Origin: G963664835 sp963664835
GTDB lineage: Bacteria; Chloroflexota; UBA6077; FW602-bin22; JBCLEL01
Direction: 5' to 3'
Length of the DNA stretch: 64,000 nucleotides
NCBI GenBank assembly: GCA_963664835.2
Contig: CAXXUG010000011.1
Span: 62,001 to 126,000, forward strand
Shown here: positions 35,748 through 44,240 of the stretch, in pieces
Numbering within the stretch: position 1 is the stretch's first letter
Layout: the number at the start of each line of letters is the position of its first letter
Program-made: the position numbers and the translations under genes
The notes under the pieces: model-generated
Database searches by the model: none
Seen by the model: only the letters and a program-made list of their open reading frames with translations
Told to the model about the DNA's origin: nothing

Positions 35748-36917
35748 TTAACCGGTGGCTGTGCCGTCTCTGGTTGCGTCCTCTTCCGAGTTGCCAATAA
35801 CATCAGCGGCCGGCGCCATCGGCAGTCCCTTTTGCCGGCGCAAGCTCTCAATCTGCCGCAGGGGTCGCTCGAGAGTACGCGTTCGTGTGCCGGTCAAATG
35901 ATCGTAAGAGGTCTGGACCGATTTCAGACGTTTTCCGTGGGTATCCAGAGCTTCCTGGAACTTGCCCCACTCGTTGTTGAAACGGCCGAAGAGCGAAATG
36001 ATCTCCTCCGAAGCCTGCTGAAGGGCGAAGTTGCTGGCCGCCTGCCTCACGACCGCCAACACGGCAAACAGCGTGAATGGGGAGCAACAGATGACCTTGC
36101 TCTTTAGAGCGGCGTCCAGAACTTCGGGGTCGCTCTCGTGAATGAACGAGTACACGCTCTCGTTGGGTATAAACAGTAGAACGTAGTCCACCGTTCCGCC
36201 CTCCGGATTGATGTACTCCCGAGTGGTAACTTCCTTGATCCGGGCGCGGACATCCTTGAGGAAGGCCACCTTGTACCGGTCGCGCTCCGACTCCGACTCC
36301 TCTCCCAGAAACCTGAGGTAGTTCTCGAACGGAAACTTGACGTCCATATTCATTTGCAGGCCATCGGTGAGAAGGAACACAAAATCGGGACGAGAGCCGT
36401 CCCCTTGGACCATTTCCTGCCGGCGATAGTTGATCCCCTCGATGAATCCGAGCAGCCGGAGGATGTCGTCGGCCATGCGCTCGCCCCACTGGCCCCGGGC
36501 GCGGGTGCTGCTCAGCGCCTCGCGCAGGGTGGTCGTAGACTCTGTCAGGTCCCTGGTCTGCTGTCCTATGCCTTGCAGGTGGGTGGCCAGTTGACTGAAG
36601 CTGGCTTGGCGCTTGGTTTCGGTGTCGTTCACCAGCTTTGAGACCTGTTCCAGCCTGCTGTTCATTGCCGTCAGCTGCTGGTCGATGAGCTGCTTTTTCG
36701 TATCCAACTCACTGCTGCCGGCCTCGGTTTGGCGGGCGAACCGCTGCTCCGCCAACGACAGGAACTGCTCCGATGCCTTCGCCAGGGCGTCCTGAGAAAG
36801 CGCCTGGAACTCCGCCTTTGCCTGATCTCCGACAATGCTCTGGTTATCTGGACTTCGCCGGGACGCTACAAACAACGCGATGACCACTGCCAGTATCGCC
36901 AATATAATCTCTGTCAA
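35748..36917 (-). CDS. rmuC: DNA recombination protein RmuC
   Basis: This 389-residue protein matches RmuC, a membrane-anchored nuclease-fold protein that limits inversions at inverted repeats. An N-terminal membrane helix (IILAILAVVIALFVA, residues 3-17) is followed by a long coiled coil (about residues 35-135). The conserved RmuC domain follows: RGQWGERMADDILRLLGFIEGINY, RPDFVFLLTDGLQMNMDVKFPFENY, and VDYVLLFIPNESVYSFIHE. The end is a low-complexity tail. The length is typical for the family. It lies 24 bases downstream of the GH10-like gene and may share its transcript, although the functions are unrelated. The start at ATG 36917 is the only one that keeps the membrane anchor. Confidence 0.92.
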   Translation of the reverse strand: MTEIILAILAVVIALFVASRRSPDNQSIVGDQAKAEFQALSQDALAKASEQFLSLAEQRFARQTEAGSSELDTKKQLIDQQLTAMNSRLEQVSKLVNDTETKRQASFSQLATHLQGIGQQTRDLTESTTTLREALSSTRARGQWGERMADDILRLLGFIEGINYRRQEMVQGDGSRPDFVFLLTDGLQMNMDVKFPFENYLRFLGEESESERDRYKVAFLKDVRARIKEVTTREYINPEGGTVDYVLLFIPNESVYSFIHESDPEVLDAALKSKVICCSPFTLFAVLAVVRQAASNFALQQASEEIISLFGRFNNEWGKFQEALDTHGKRLKSVQTSYDHLTGTRTRTLERPLRQIESLRRQKGLPMAPAADVIGNSEEDATRDGTATG

Positions 36918-36941
36918 ACTTTTGCCCTCACAAATCTAAGT

Positions 36942-38696
36942 CTAGTCGAACCGGCGCGGCGTAGTCCCGCCTCGATACTTGACATCTAGCTCCACCCTCT
37001 CGATGCGAATATCGTCCACCGCCGGCTCCGTCAGCATCGGCGGCGGTGTCGATCCGGCGATTGTCGCGAGGTCGAAGCAGACTTGATCGACCGGCTCGTT
37101 GGCGACACGAACTGCCACCAGGTTCACGCCCCGAGCCATCTGGCTGGGATGAACAGCGAACACTAGCCACCCCTCTTGTACCTTTGCCGGCCCTAGCGCC
37201 ACGTTGTTCAGTCGGACTTCGATTCTGGGTAGCAATTCCTTGGAGACCGGGGTCGTGTTGTAGTCAGGTTCGCCGTACCCGGACTTTCTGGCAATGCCTG
37301 GTTGGATTACCTGATCTCTGGGAAGCCCCGACGAGTTCGGATCGGACAGCAGAATACCAAGCTCGACCGACCGCACGTTTCCGGCCTCGGAATCCAGGTC
37401 GTCGCCGACGTATAGATGAAGCAGCGTAAGTCCTCGTCCGTGTTGGCCCAGACGAGCCGGCAGGGCCGACTCCATGTTTGCCAGGTGGTAGAACAGCCGC
37501 TGCGTATGGCCCTCTTCAGGAAACCCAATCATGAATGGTATCCCGCCGGCTCGTCTCTGGACCACGAATGTCTTGTCGAGTTGATGGAGGGAGTCCGCAC
37601 CTCCGATCTGGCGGAACGCCTCGGCATTTCGTCGCCACTCCCAGTGGGTCTGGGTTGATTCTTGGCCCGTTGTCCAGAAACCCACTCTCTTCAACGATTC
37701 GGGCGTCGAACACGCAAAATTCATCAGGTGGATTCCATCGGCGCCCTGTCTCAGCCAGTTGGAGGCGACTCCGCGCAAAACCTCGATCGGCGCAGCCTTG
37801 TACCCGTCCGAGGAATGATGGTCATCGTAGCTGGGATATAGCTTGATATGCCCGCCGGCGGTGAGCCGGCGGAAGGCCGGAATATCCACCTCCAGCGACC
37901 GGTCCCCCAGGACCAATATGTCGACTAAGCGTTCGTCAATCCAGGTCTCGACATCCATTCCGTCAAAATGGCAGCCCTGGACTGTCTCTGGAACCCTGGC
38001 CGCCACGATCAGCGGACGGCCTCGTTTAAGCGCCACCCCTTGAAGAGCTTGTCTAAGTAGTCGCATGCACTGGGTCAGACAGTCTCGCAACACCCACTGC
38101 TGACCGACCGGCAGATGAGGACATCCGCGCGACCAATCGAGCAGGATGCCATCGATGTCGTAACTTTCGGCCAACTCGCACACTACTTGCTTTCTGTGCT
38201 CGTGCACCTCCGGCACCGCATAGTTCCACATGCAACCCGTCCTCTGCCAGGGAACGGTATAGATAGGATCGCCGGCCGGGTCCGGATTGAAGTTAATCAG
38301 CCGTTCAGGATGCGCCTCTTGCACCAGTGGAGGTCCATCGAGGAATTTGAGGTCCGGCGCCTGGTTCATTCGATGCGAGACGAAGACTTCTAGTCCACGC
38401 TTCCGGGACTCCCGAATGACCGATGCCACCGGGTCATTTCCCGCCGCGAGATACTCCCGGACGCTCGGGAAGGGTTCCGCAAACTGGCTCGGATGACAAA
38501 CCCAGTTGCCATAGACATCCCACCAAACACTGTCTATCTGGTGGCCAGACCAGTCCGCGAACTCCATGATCGCCTCGGTCGTGGCCGCCAGCGGGGCGGC
38601 GCCGTAACGGTACAGGGCGGCATCGTAATGATTTATCAGCCGCCGCCGGCGGTTCACCGCCTCTACGTGCTCTTTGGGAAGCTGCATCCGTTCCAT
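36942..38696 (-). CDS. GH10-like/putative glycosyl-hydrolase TIM-barrel protein
   Basis: This 584-residue protein resembles the 'glycosyl hydrolase-like 10' and related uncharacterised TIM-barrel families. The N-terminal two thirds hold strand-like segments IDSVWWDVYGNW, LEVFVSHRMNQAPDL, IDGILLDWSRGCPH, RPLIVAARVPETV, DILVLGDRS and ADGIHLMNF, which together suggest an (alpha/beta)8 barrel. Acidic residues in GILLDWSRG and IHLMN are candidate catalytic positions. The C-terminal third looks like a beta-rich accessory domain. AGGAGGGGA precedes the ATG at 38696. No signal peptide is visible. The substrate is unknown; its position beside a GH127-like gene suggests glycan use. Confidence 0.65.
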   Translation of the reverse strand: MERMQLPKEHVEAVNRRRRLINHYDAALYRYGAAPLAATTEAIMEFADWSGHQIDSVWWDVYGNWVCHPSQFAEPFPSVREYLAAGNDPVASVIRESRKRGLEVFVSHRMNQAPDLKFLDGPPLVQEAHPERLINFNPDPAGDPIYTVPWQRTGCMWNYAVPEVHEHRKQVVCELAESYDIDGILLDWSRGCPHLPVGQQWVLRDCLTQCMRLLRQALQGVALKRGRPLIVAARVPETVQGCHFDGMDVETWIDERLVDILVLGDRSLEVDIPAFRRLTAGGHIKLYPSYDDHHSSDGYKAAPIEVLRGVASNWLRQGADGIHLMNFACSTPESLKRVGFWTTGQESTQTHWEWRRNAEAFRQIGGADSLHQLDKTFVVQRRAGGIPFMIGFPEEGHTQRLFYHLANMESALPARLGQHGRGLTLLHLYVGDDLDSEAGNVRSVELGILLSDPNSSGLPRDQVIQPGIARKSGYGEPDYNTTPVSKELLPRIEVRLNNVALGPAKVQEGWLVFAVHPSQMARGVNLVAVRVANEPVDQVCFDLATIAGSTPPPMLTEPAVDDIRIERVELDVKYRGGTTPRRFD

Positions 38697-39073
38697 TCCC
38701 CTCCTGATTTCTCCCCTGCCAACACGATTCTCTCACGCCGGCGAGGGCAATCGCGATCGTGTAATGGTGAGACGAAGCGCTTCGAACGCCGTGCAGGAAT
38801 CCCGCGAACGGGTCCGGCCGGGGGTAGAGGCGACCAGACCAAAGATAAAGAGACCGGTACCGTTCGGAATAAGCTCACCGGCCGAGCGATCCTTGGACCG
38901 TTCATCGACAAGTCCCTCGGCAAGCGGCCATTCGCCACGGCATTCTTGTCCGGCTGGCAGGACAACTATCCAGACAAGCTCGTCTATGGCGTGCTGCGCT
39001 TACAGGCAACGCTCTTGGATCACGCGGTCTAACCTGGGTCGAATGGCGGCTCCAACCTATTCACATATCCCAG
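38697..39073. other. Gap between GH10-like and PhyH genes
   Basis: No gene is well supported here. One plus-strand frame (about 38870-39032) encodes a protein-like tail (AILGPFIDKSLGKRPFATAF) without start or ribosome-binding site, perhaps a gene remnant I do not recognise. Confidence 0.3.
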
Positions 39074-39976
39074 TCAGGGGCCGCCTGTGATCTCCGCTGC
39101 GTCCTCAGTCCAATCCGGCCGCGGGAACCGCTCGCTCTCCGGCGTCAGCGGATAGCCGTAAGGCCTGTCCACAAACTTGGCATCCTTGTTTGTCAGTGGC
39201 CAGTTCTGACCGCCCATCGCGTAGTAGCGGTCAGACGGGCCGCTCAACCAAAACATCATTTCGGACCCAAAAACCGTGTCCCGCAACTGCCGTGTGAGCG
39301 GGTGGGACCAGTCGTTGCCATACTTGGCAGTGGCAAAGTCAAACCCCGGTTCTGTGATCCAATCTCGCTTTGGCGGCGCCGTGCGGTAATAGTTGTACTT
39401 CATCAGATTCCGCGCTCTTCCGCCGATCGTGCCGGCCGATTTGCGATGCCATACCGAATATATGGTGATGAATATGCTGCCGGCAGGCGCCGCCGTTGAG
39501 TAGGCGTTGCGGACCCTCTCATAGTGCCCCATGAAGGCGGATATCGAGTAGAGAAAATGCGAGCCAGGCAGCAACTCGGTCGGCCCCATCTCGCGAGTCA
39601 CGTCCTGTGGATAGTAGAAGACCTGCAAATAGTTCAGTAGAGGGCTGCGTTCGTGATATCCGTCGGTGTGCCACTTCAGGGCCGGCGCCGGCTCGGTATG
39701 CCGGTGATTGCTCATGAGAATCGGCAGACCGAAATCCTCGCCCAATAGAGAGCGAATCGCGCCGGCCGCCTCTGGGTTGAGGATGACATTCTCGACAAAC
39801 CAAGGCTCATCGGTCAGGAGCTCACTCGGCTCTCTAATCGGATGCTCCTCGAGGTAATCGCATACACGGCGATTGATCTCGTCCGGCACAACCCCTTCAA
39901 GCCTCAGGATTCCTGATTTGCAGAACTCAAGTACCTGGCTGTCCGTCAGAGTCGGTTCGCAATTGTGCGTCTTCAT
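39074..39976 (-). CDS. Phytanoyl-CoA dioxygenase (PhyH)-family oxygenase
   Basis: This 300-residue Fe(II)/2-oxoglutarate-dependent oxygenase has iron ligands in KWHTDGYHER (His-x-Asp) and VWHRKSAGT (distal His), with the arginine-rich GGRARNLMKYNYYR segment supplying the 2-oxoglutarate anchor. ELLPGSHFLYS is the family core strand. It is one of three PhyH proteins in the window and differs clearly from the other two, with a longer N-terminal region and a different C-terminus. GAGGTG lies about 10 bases before the ATG at 39976. It stands alone, divergent from comM. The substrate is unknown. Confidence 0.9.
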   Translation of the reverse strand: MKTHNCEPTLTDSQVLEFCKSGILRLEGVVPDEINRRVCDYLEEHPIREPSELLTDEPWFVENVILNPEAAGAIRSLLGEDFGLPILMSNHRHTEPAPALKWHTDGYHERSPLLNYLQVFYYPQDVTREMGPTELLPGSHFLYSISAFMGHYERVRNAYSTAAPAGSIFITIYSVWHRKSAGTIGGRARNLMKYNYYRTAPPKRDWITEPGFDFATAKYGNDWSHPLTRQLRDTVFGSEMMFWLSGPSDRYYAMGGQNWPLTNKDAKFVDRPYGYPLTPESERFPRPDWTEDAAEITGGP

Positions 39977-40192
39977 CTCCGTCCATTCACCTCGTCTTAG
40001 ATCTGCGATGGGGTGTTCAAACCGATCGTGTTTACAAGCACCCGATTCGTCGCCATTCCCACAAGTCCGCTTGGCAGACCCCTTCGCTCGAATGCCTCAA
40101 TCAAACATTCCGCAGTTTACGATAACACATTCTGCGAGCCCTGATCACTCTTACAAGGCGATGGAGCGCGTACGCCTCGCGGCAGCGGCTCG

Positions 40193-40222
40193 TTGACAGC
40201 CGGCTCGCGTTATCTCTATCAT
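40193..40222 (+). promoter_or_regulatory. Sigma-70-type promoter of comM
   Basis: TTGACA (40193-40198), an 18-base spacer and TATCAT (40217-40222). The -35 is perfect and the -10 is 5/6. The start codon lies 31 bases after the -10, with GCGAGG as ribosome-binding site. Confidence 0.55.
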
Positions 40223-40253
40223 TTGTACTATATTAGAGTCCGCGAGGTAACAA

Positions 40254-41777
40254 ATGACAGCTAAAGTCCTCACCGGCGCAATCCTGGGGTTGGAAGGCGA
40301 GATTATAGAGGTGGAGGCCGACGTGGGCGCTGGACTGCCGGCGTTCCACGTGGTCGGTCTGCCCGACGCTGCCGTCCAAGAGGCTCGCGAGCGGGTACGA
40401 TCGGCGATTCGAAACTCCGGCTGCGAGTTCCCCCTGCGACGCCTGACGGTGAACCTCGCGCCGGCCGACCTGCGCAAAGAGGGCCCCGGCTATGACCTGC
40501 CGATTGCGGTGGCAATCCTGGCCGCCTCAGGCCAGATTCCGCCGCCGGATGGCGATGCGTTCTTTCTGGGAGAACTCTCCTTGGACGGAAACGTCCGACA
40601 TACGCAGAGCGTTTTCCCGCTGCTGAGCGTGGCGCGAGAGCACGAGCTGACAACCGCCTACGTGCCGTCCGAAGATACCCACGAAGCCGGGCTGGTGGAA
40701 GGCGTCACTGTCTATCCGGTCGAGTCATTGGCACAGCTGGTGCAGCATCTGCGCGGAACTGAGCAGCTGTCTGCGGCGAAGGCTATCGAAGTCGACCAGG
40801 ATGGCGATGTGCCAGACAGTGTGGTGGACTGGGGAGATATCGCCGGCCAGCAACACGCCAAGCGGGCGTTGGAGGTCGCCGCGGCCGGCTCCCACAACGT
40901 GCTGATGATGGGCCCTCCGGGCGCCGGCAAAACGCTATTGGCACGAGCGGTCCCGTCGGTCATGCCGCGTATGTCGGTCGATGAGGCCTTGGACGTTACC
41001 AAGATATACAGCGTCGCCGGCATATTGCCCGTGGAGCAACCGATGATGCTCGAGCGGCCGTTTCGCGCTCCGCACCATACGATATCTCACGCCGGCCTGA
41101 TCGGAGGAGGCAAATTCCCCCGGCCCGGTGAGATCACCCTGGCCCACCGCGGCGTGCTCTTCCTGGACGAGTTGCCGGAGTTTGGGACCTACCTGCTGGA
41201 GACGCTTAGGCAGCCATTGGAGGACGGATTGCTCACTATCTCCCGGGCGAACGGATCGCTGACCTTCCCCGCCAAGGTGATGCTGGTGGGCGCGATGAAC
41301 CCCTGTCCCTGCGGGTTCTACGGAGACAACCTTCAATCTTGCAGCTGTTCGTCAAGCTCGATCGTCAGGTACAGGAATCGCCTGTCCGGCCCTCTAATCG
41401 ACAGGATCGACATCCACGTCGAAGTGCCTAGGGTCGAGTACGAGAAGCTCTCCGGACGTCAGCAGGCCGAGCCCTCGAAGTCGGTACGCGGACGAATTGA
41501 GGAAGCGCGAAAGCGACAGCGAGAAAGGTTCGCCGGCTCGACCAAGATCAAGAACAACGCCGAGATGGGGCCGGCTGATGTCAAGGAGCATTGCGAGCTG
41601 GACTCCGCGTCGGAAGGTCTGATGAAGTCGGCTATGCAACAGCTGAAGCTCTCGGCGCGGGGTTTTCACCGAGTATTGAAGCTGGCGCGCACGATTGCCG
41701 ACCTGACCGCCGCCGAGCGCATCGAGGTCGCCCATCTGGCCGAGGCCCTGCAATACCGGCCGAAGCTGAACGCATAG
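40254..41777 (+). CDS. comM: YifB/ComM-family Mg-chelatase-like AAA+ ATPase
   Basis: This 507-residue protein matches the ComM/YifB family, hexameric helicases that promote branch migration during integration of incoming DNA. The N-terminal ChlI-like domain (about residues 20-140, HVVGLPDAAVQEARERVRSA, VNLAPADLRKEGPGYDLPIA) is followed by the AAA+ core: Walker A GPPGAGKT near residue 220, Walker B LFLDELPEF, sensor NPCPCGF, and a zinc-like Cys cluster (CPCGFYGDNLQSCSCS). It ends in the Mg-chelatase C-terminal helical domain (LSARGFHRVLKLARTIADL). The start is supported by GCGAGG and a good promoter. The length is standard. It stands alone with no competence genes nearby. Confidence 0.94.
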   Translation: MTAKVLTGAILGLEGEIIEVEADVGAGLPAFHVVGLPDAAVQEARERVRSAIRNSGCEFPLRRLTVNLAPADLRKEGPGYDLPIAVAILAASGQIPPPDGDAFFLGELSLDGNVRHTQSVFPLLSVAREHELTTAYVPSEDTHEAGLVEGVTVYPVESLAQLVQHLRGTEQLSAAKAIEVDQDGDVPDSVVDWGDIAGQQHAKRALEVAAAGSHNVLMMGPPGAGKTLLARAVPSVMPRMSVDEALDVTKIYSVAGILPVEQPMMLERPFRAPHHTISHAGLIGGGKFPRPGEITLAHRGVLFLDELPEFGTYLLETLRQPLEDGLLTISRANGSLTFPAKVMLVGAMNPCPCGFYGDNLQSCSCSSSSIVRYRNRLSGPLIDRIDIHVEVPRVEYEKLSGRQQAEPSKSVRGRIEEARKRQRERFAGSTKIKNNAEMGPADVKEHCELDSASEGLMKSAMQQLKLSARGFHRVLKLARTIADLTAAERIEVAHLAEALQYRPKLNA

Positions 41778-42138
41778 CGATTAGACATTAGTACGAAAAT
41801 GCGCCCTCCAATCGACCTTAATGCCGGCAGTCCGCGAACAAAACGCGTCGATTTGTAGCCCGATGGTCGATAGCGGAACGAAATAATGTAGCGCGGTCGA
41901 AGACTACGCGAGGCGAGGGGCTTGTCCCCCGCTCGAAGCAGTCCGGCTACCACGCCTAGACCCGAGACACCGTGTAGAAGACCCTCCAACCGGCGCCCCG
42001 GTTTTCACAACTTGGTGTGCCGGCGCAAGCCGGCATGGGCGATTGCTAGGTCTTGCTTTGTAACTCCCTGACGACTCCTGACCGTTTGTCGCCGCGAATT
42101 CGGGAGATGATGACCGAAGGCCCCTCGCCGCTTTGCGC
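41778..42138. other. Gap downstream of comM
   Basis: No gene is seen. It contains two hairpins: GCGAGGGG/CCCCCGC around a CTTG loop near 41916-41936, and the perfect GNRA-loop hairpin listed at 42018-42035. Either may end transcription of comM or of the convergent small gene. Confidence 0.45.
42018..42035 (+). repeat. Palindromic hairpin with GCAA tetraloop
   Basis: TGCCGGC-GCAA-GCCGGCA is a perfect 7-bp stem closed by a GNRA-type loop, lying between convergent genes. It may be a terminator or a small REP-like repeat, and it carries the GCCGGC word that is common across the window. Confidence 0.5.
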
Positions 42139-42318
42139 CTAGATGAAGAACAGTCTAATCAGTATGCCCACCATGCCGACTATTAGCGCTCCAAGCAAGA
42201 CATAAACAGCGGTAAACCGGGCATTCATGTTGTTGTTCATGTCGCCGATACGCTTGTCGATCTTTTCGCAAATTCCCTCTAGCTTGCTCACTCGCGCTGC
42301 AAGTGATGTTGCGGCCAT
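42139..42318 (-). CDS. Small coiled-coil membrane protein (59 residues)
   Basis: Reading the minus strand from ATG 42318 gives a 59-residue protein. It starts with an amphipathic helical region (LAARVSKLEGICEKIDKRI, then DMNNNMNARF) and ends with one hydrophobic membrane helix (TAVYVLLGALIVGMVGILI). ACGAGGAT lies about 7 bases upstream. The layout, a soluble coiled coil followed by a C-terminal anchor, recalls small haemolysin-XhlA-like or DUF-type membrane proteins. I do not assign a family. It stands alone between comM and a PhyH gene. Confidence 0.6.
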   Translation of the reverse strand: MAATSLAARVSKLEGICEKIDKRIGDMNNNMNARFTAVYVLLGALIVGMVGILIRLFFI

Positions 42319-42756
42319 ATCATCCTCGTGTGTCTTGCTGATGATCCAATAGTCTAAAGGCGTCTAACAACCCCAGCCTGCGGTTCTCATTTAGGCATGT
42401 ATATTTCCGAAACAGTCCCCCGAGAGCCGCTCCTACACCGCGCGATGGGTTTGCTTGGACTCTTGTTCCGCAAAAAAGGTCCTTTTGCCCTGGCACTGGC
42501 AAGCAGCTGAATCTTGTGTCTCGAATCGGCGTTGCCGGCTGATGGCGTACTAATAACCGAACAGGTGTTTGGTATTATACCATTGTTCAAATGAGCCTGC
42601 GCAAGTGGATATTGCCTGACAGAGCGCGCCGATTGTGCTGTCAGGACTCCAACGCCAATCTCGCCATGTTGAACCAAAGTGCGCCGGCTGCTTTCCAGGC
42701 GCGATAAGTCGGCCCGGCTAGACTGGCGATCTCACGCGCCGGCTGAAAGCCCCGCG
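42319..42756. other. Gene-free gap before a PhyH gene
   Basis: This 438-base stretch holds no supported gene. Frames in it lack ribosome-binding sites and family features. A TATTATACCA box occurs near 42573-42582 and could be part of a promoter, but no partner -35 is convincing. Confidence 0.35.
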
Positions 42757-43581
42757 CTACCTGAGGCCCAGCTCCACCAACCTAGACACCATTGGAGCGA
42801 TTCGAGGGGTTTTGATCTCCAAGAAGGAATCGTCATATACCTGGGCGGTCTGCTTGTGCTGCGCCTGCTTTATGTAGTCGAGGTTGAACTGATGGATGGC
42901 TTCGAAATACGCCATTTGCTCCGGGCTGGTCGGGTTCTCGGCAAAATTGATAGTGAACGACCGCCGGCCGGCGCGCCCGCCGAACGATGAGTGCCATACG
43001 TTCTGGTCCATCACCAGGGCGTCGCCGGGATCGGTCTCGATGGGAAACGCCGGCACTTCCTCTGGTGACGCCCCAAAAGGGTCTACCGCCGGATCATTCT
43101 TCTGGGCTCGCAACGGCTTGACCGCATCGTAGAATGGGTATCGATGTGAGCCCGGGATCACTCTCAAACAACCATTTTCCTTGTTGAGTGGATCCAGGTA
43201 GAACGAGATCTTGATTCGGTTCAACTCCATTTGCGATCCATCCGCGTGAATGTCCGGCCACCAGGCATCGGGATGCCACCCCGTGTCTCCGACGTACAGG
43301 TTCGCATCGGAACCCATCCAGACGCAGTCGGGTCCGAGGATCTGTTGGATAGGTTCGCAAATCCTCTGTTCGAGATGCTCGGTCAGTAGAGGGCGCTTTT
43401 CCACAAATCCCTGGACGGTATGCCGCTTCGCCCCATCGAACAGCCGGCCGTCCCGATCATTCACCAGGACTTCGTCGAACTCGCGATTCAGGCCGGCGAC
43501 CTCGTCCTCGGAGAAGAAGCTCCGCACAACTACGAAACCAAAGGCCCTGAAGTGGTTCACCTGTGAGTCATTAAGGCGCAT
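42757..43581 (-). CDS. Phytanoyl-CoA dioxygenase (PhyH)-family oxygenase
   Basis: I place the start at ATG 43581, because AAGGAGGA lies seven bases upstream; the longer frame to 43710 adds 43 unsupported residues. The resulting 274-residue oxygenase has the iron ligands His and Asp in TGWHPDAWW, the distal His in NVWHSSFGGRAGRR, and the core strand LRVIPGSHRYPF. It is most like the gene at 7455: both begin with a MRL-x-(D/E)-x-Q-(V/I)-N-H-F motif and share WHSSFGG. A decayed SRAP gene is divergent from it. The substrate is unknown. Confidence 0.9.
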   Translation of the reverse strand: MRLNDSQVNHFRAFGFVVVRSFFSEDEVAGLNREFDEVLVNDRDGRLFDGAKRHTVQGFVEKRPLLTEHLEQRICEPIQQILGPDCVWMGSDANLYVGDTGWHPDAWWPDIHADGSQMELNRIKISFYLDPLNKENGCLRVIPGSHRYPFYDAVKPLRAQKNDPAVDPFGASPEEVPAFPIETDPGDALVMDQNVWHSSFGGRAGRRSFTINFAENPTSPEQMAYFEAIHQFNLDYIKQAQHKQTAQVYDDSFLEIKTPRIAPMVSRLVELGLR

Positions 43582-43714
43582 CGACCGTTCCTCCTTATTC
43601 GCTGGCGGCGTGCGAGCGGTATTCTCGGCCCGGAATTCTAACAAGTGGCGCGCAATTCGTGGGACGCTCGCGACTGTGTAGTCGCGTGTCCATCTCGAAA
43701 AATGCTCCAATTTT

Positions 43715-44185
43715 ATGGATGAAGATCTGCTCTACGCTCCTCGTTACAACGTCACGCCGACGCAGCAGGTTCTCGCCTTAATCAATCAGGATGAAGTCCA
43801 GCCGGCCTTCCTGCGCTGGAGACTGATTCCACCCTGGGCAAAGGACCACATAATCGGAAACCGAATGATCAACGCCCGAGCCGGCAAGAAGATGCCGGTT
43901 CGCGTCGTTCTAAAATCAGGAGAGCCATTCGCCTTCGCCGGATTGTGGGAGACCTGGTGGCACCGCGCCGGTGAGGCAATTCGTTCCTGCACAATCGGAT
44001 GCCGGTGACCCTGTCCGGAGACGCTGAGTCGCCCTGGCTGGATAGGGGTATAGAGGATGCCGATCTCCTGACCGGCCTACTCGCGCCGTATCCTTTCCGA
44101 GGAGATGGAGGCTTACGAAGTATCTCGGCTGGTCAACTCTCCGAGGAACGACCTGCCGGCATGTATCGCGCCGCTCGAAAGCTAG
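43715..44185 (+). pseudogene. Decayed SOS response-associated peptidase (SRAP/YedK-HMCES)
   Basis: SRAP proteins shield abasic sites in single-stranded DNA by crosslinking through Cys2 of an N-terminal MCGRF. Here the frame opens at DEDLLYAPRYNVTPTQQVLALI, so MCGRF and Cys2 are missing. The middle is clear (LRWRLIPPWAKD, NRMINARAGKK, PFAFAGLWETW). At RSCTIGCR the frame stops; RMPVTLSGDAESPWLD resumes in another frame after loss of the conserved loop containing the catalytic His. A further shift leads to EEMEAYEVSRLVNSPRNDLPACI and a stop at 44183-44185. With at least two frameshifts plus a missing N-terminus, the gene is dead. Confidence 0.85.
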
Positions 44186-44240
44186 GAGGTAGAGTGGCGG
44201 TCAAGCTACGTCCCAAGCTCCCCTCGGATAGTCGGCACGA

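Noticed and set aside
42300..42600. Shared TATTATACCA word near 42573 and a similar word near 62175 as a regulatory motif
   Set aside because: Only two occurrences of an AT-rich decamer with no consistent position relative to genes.
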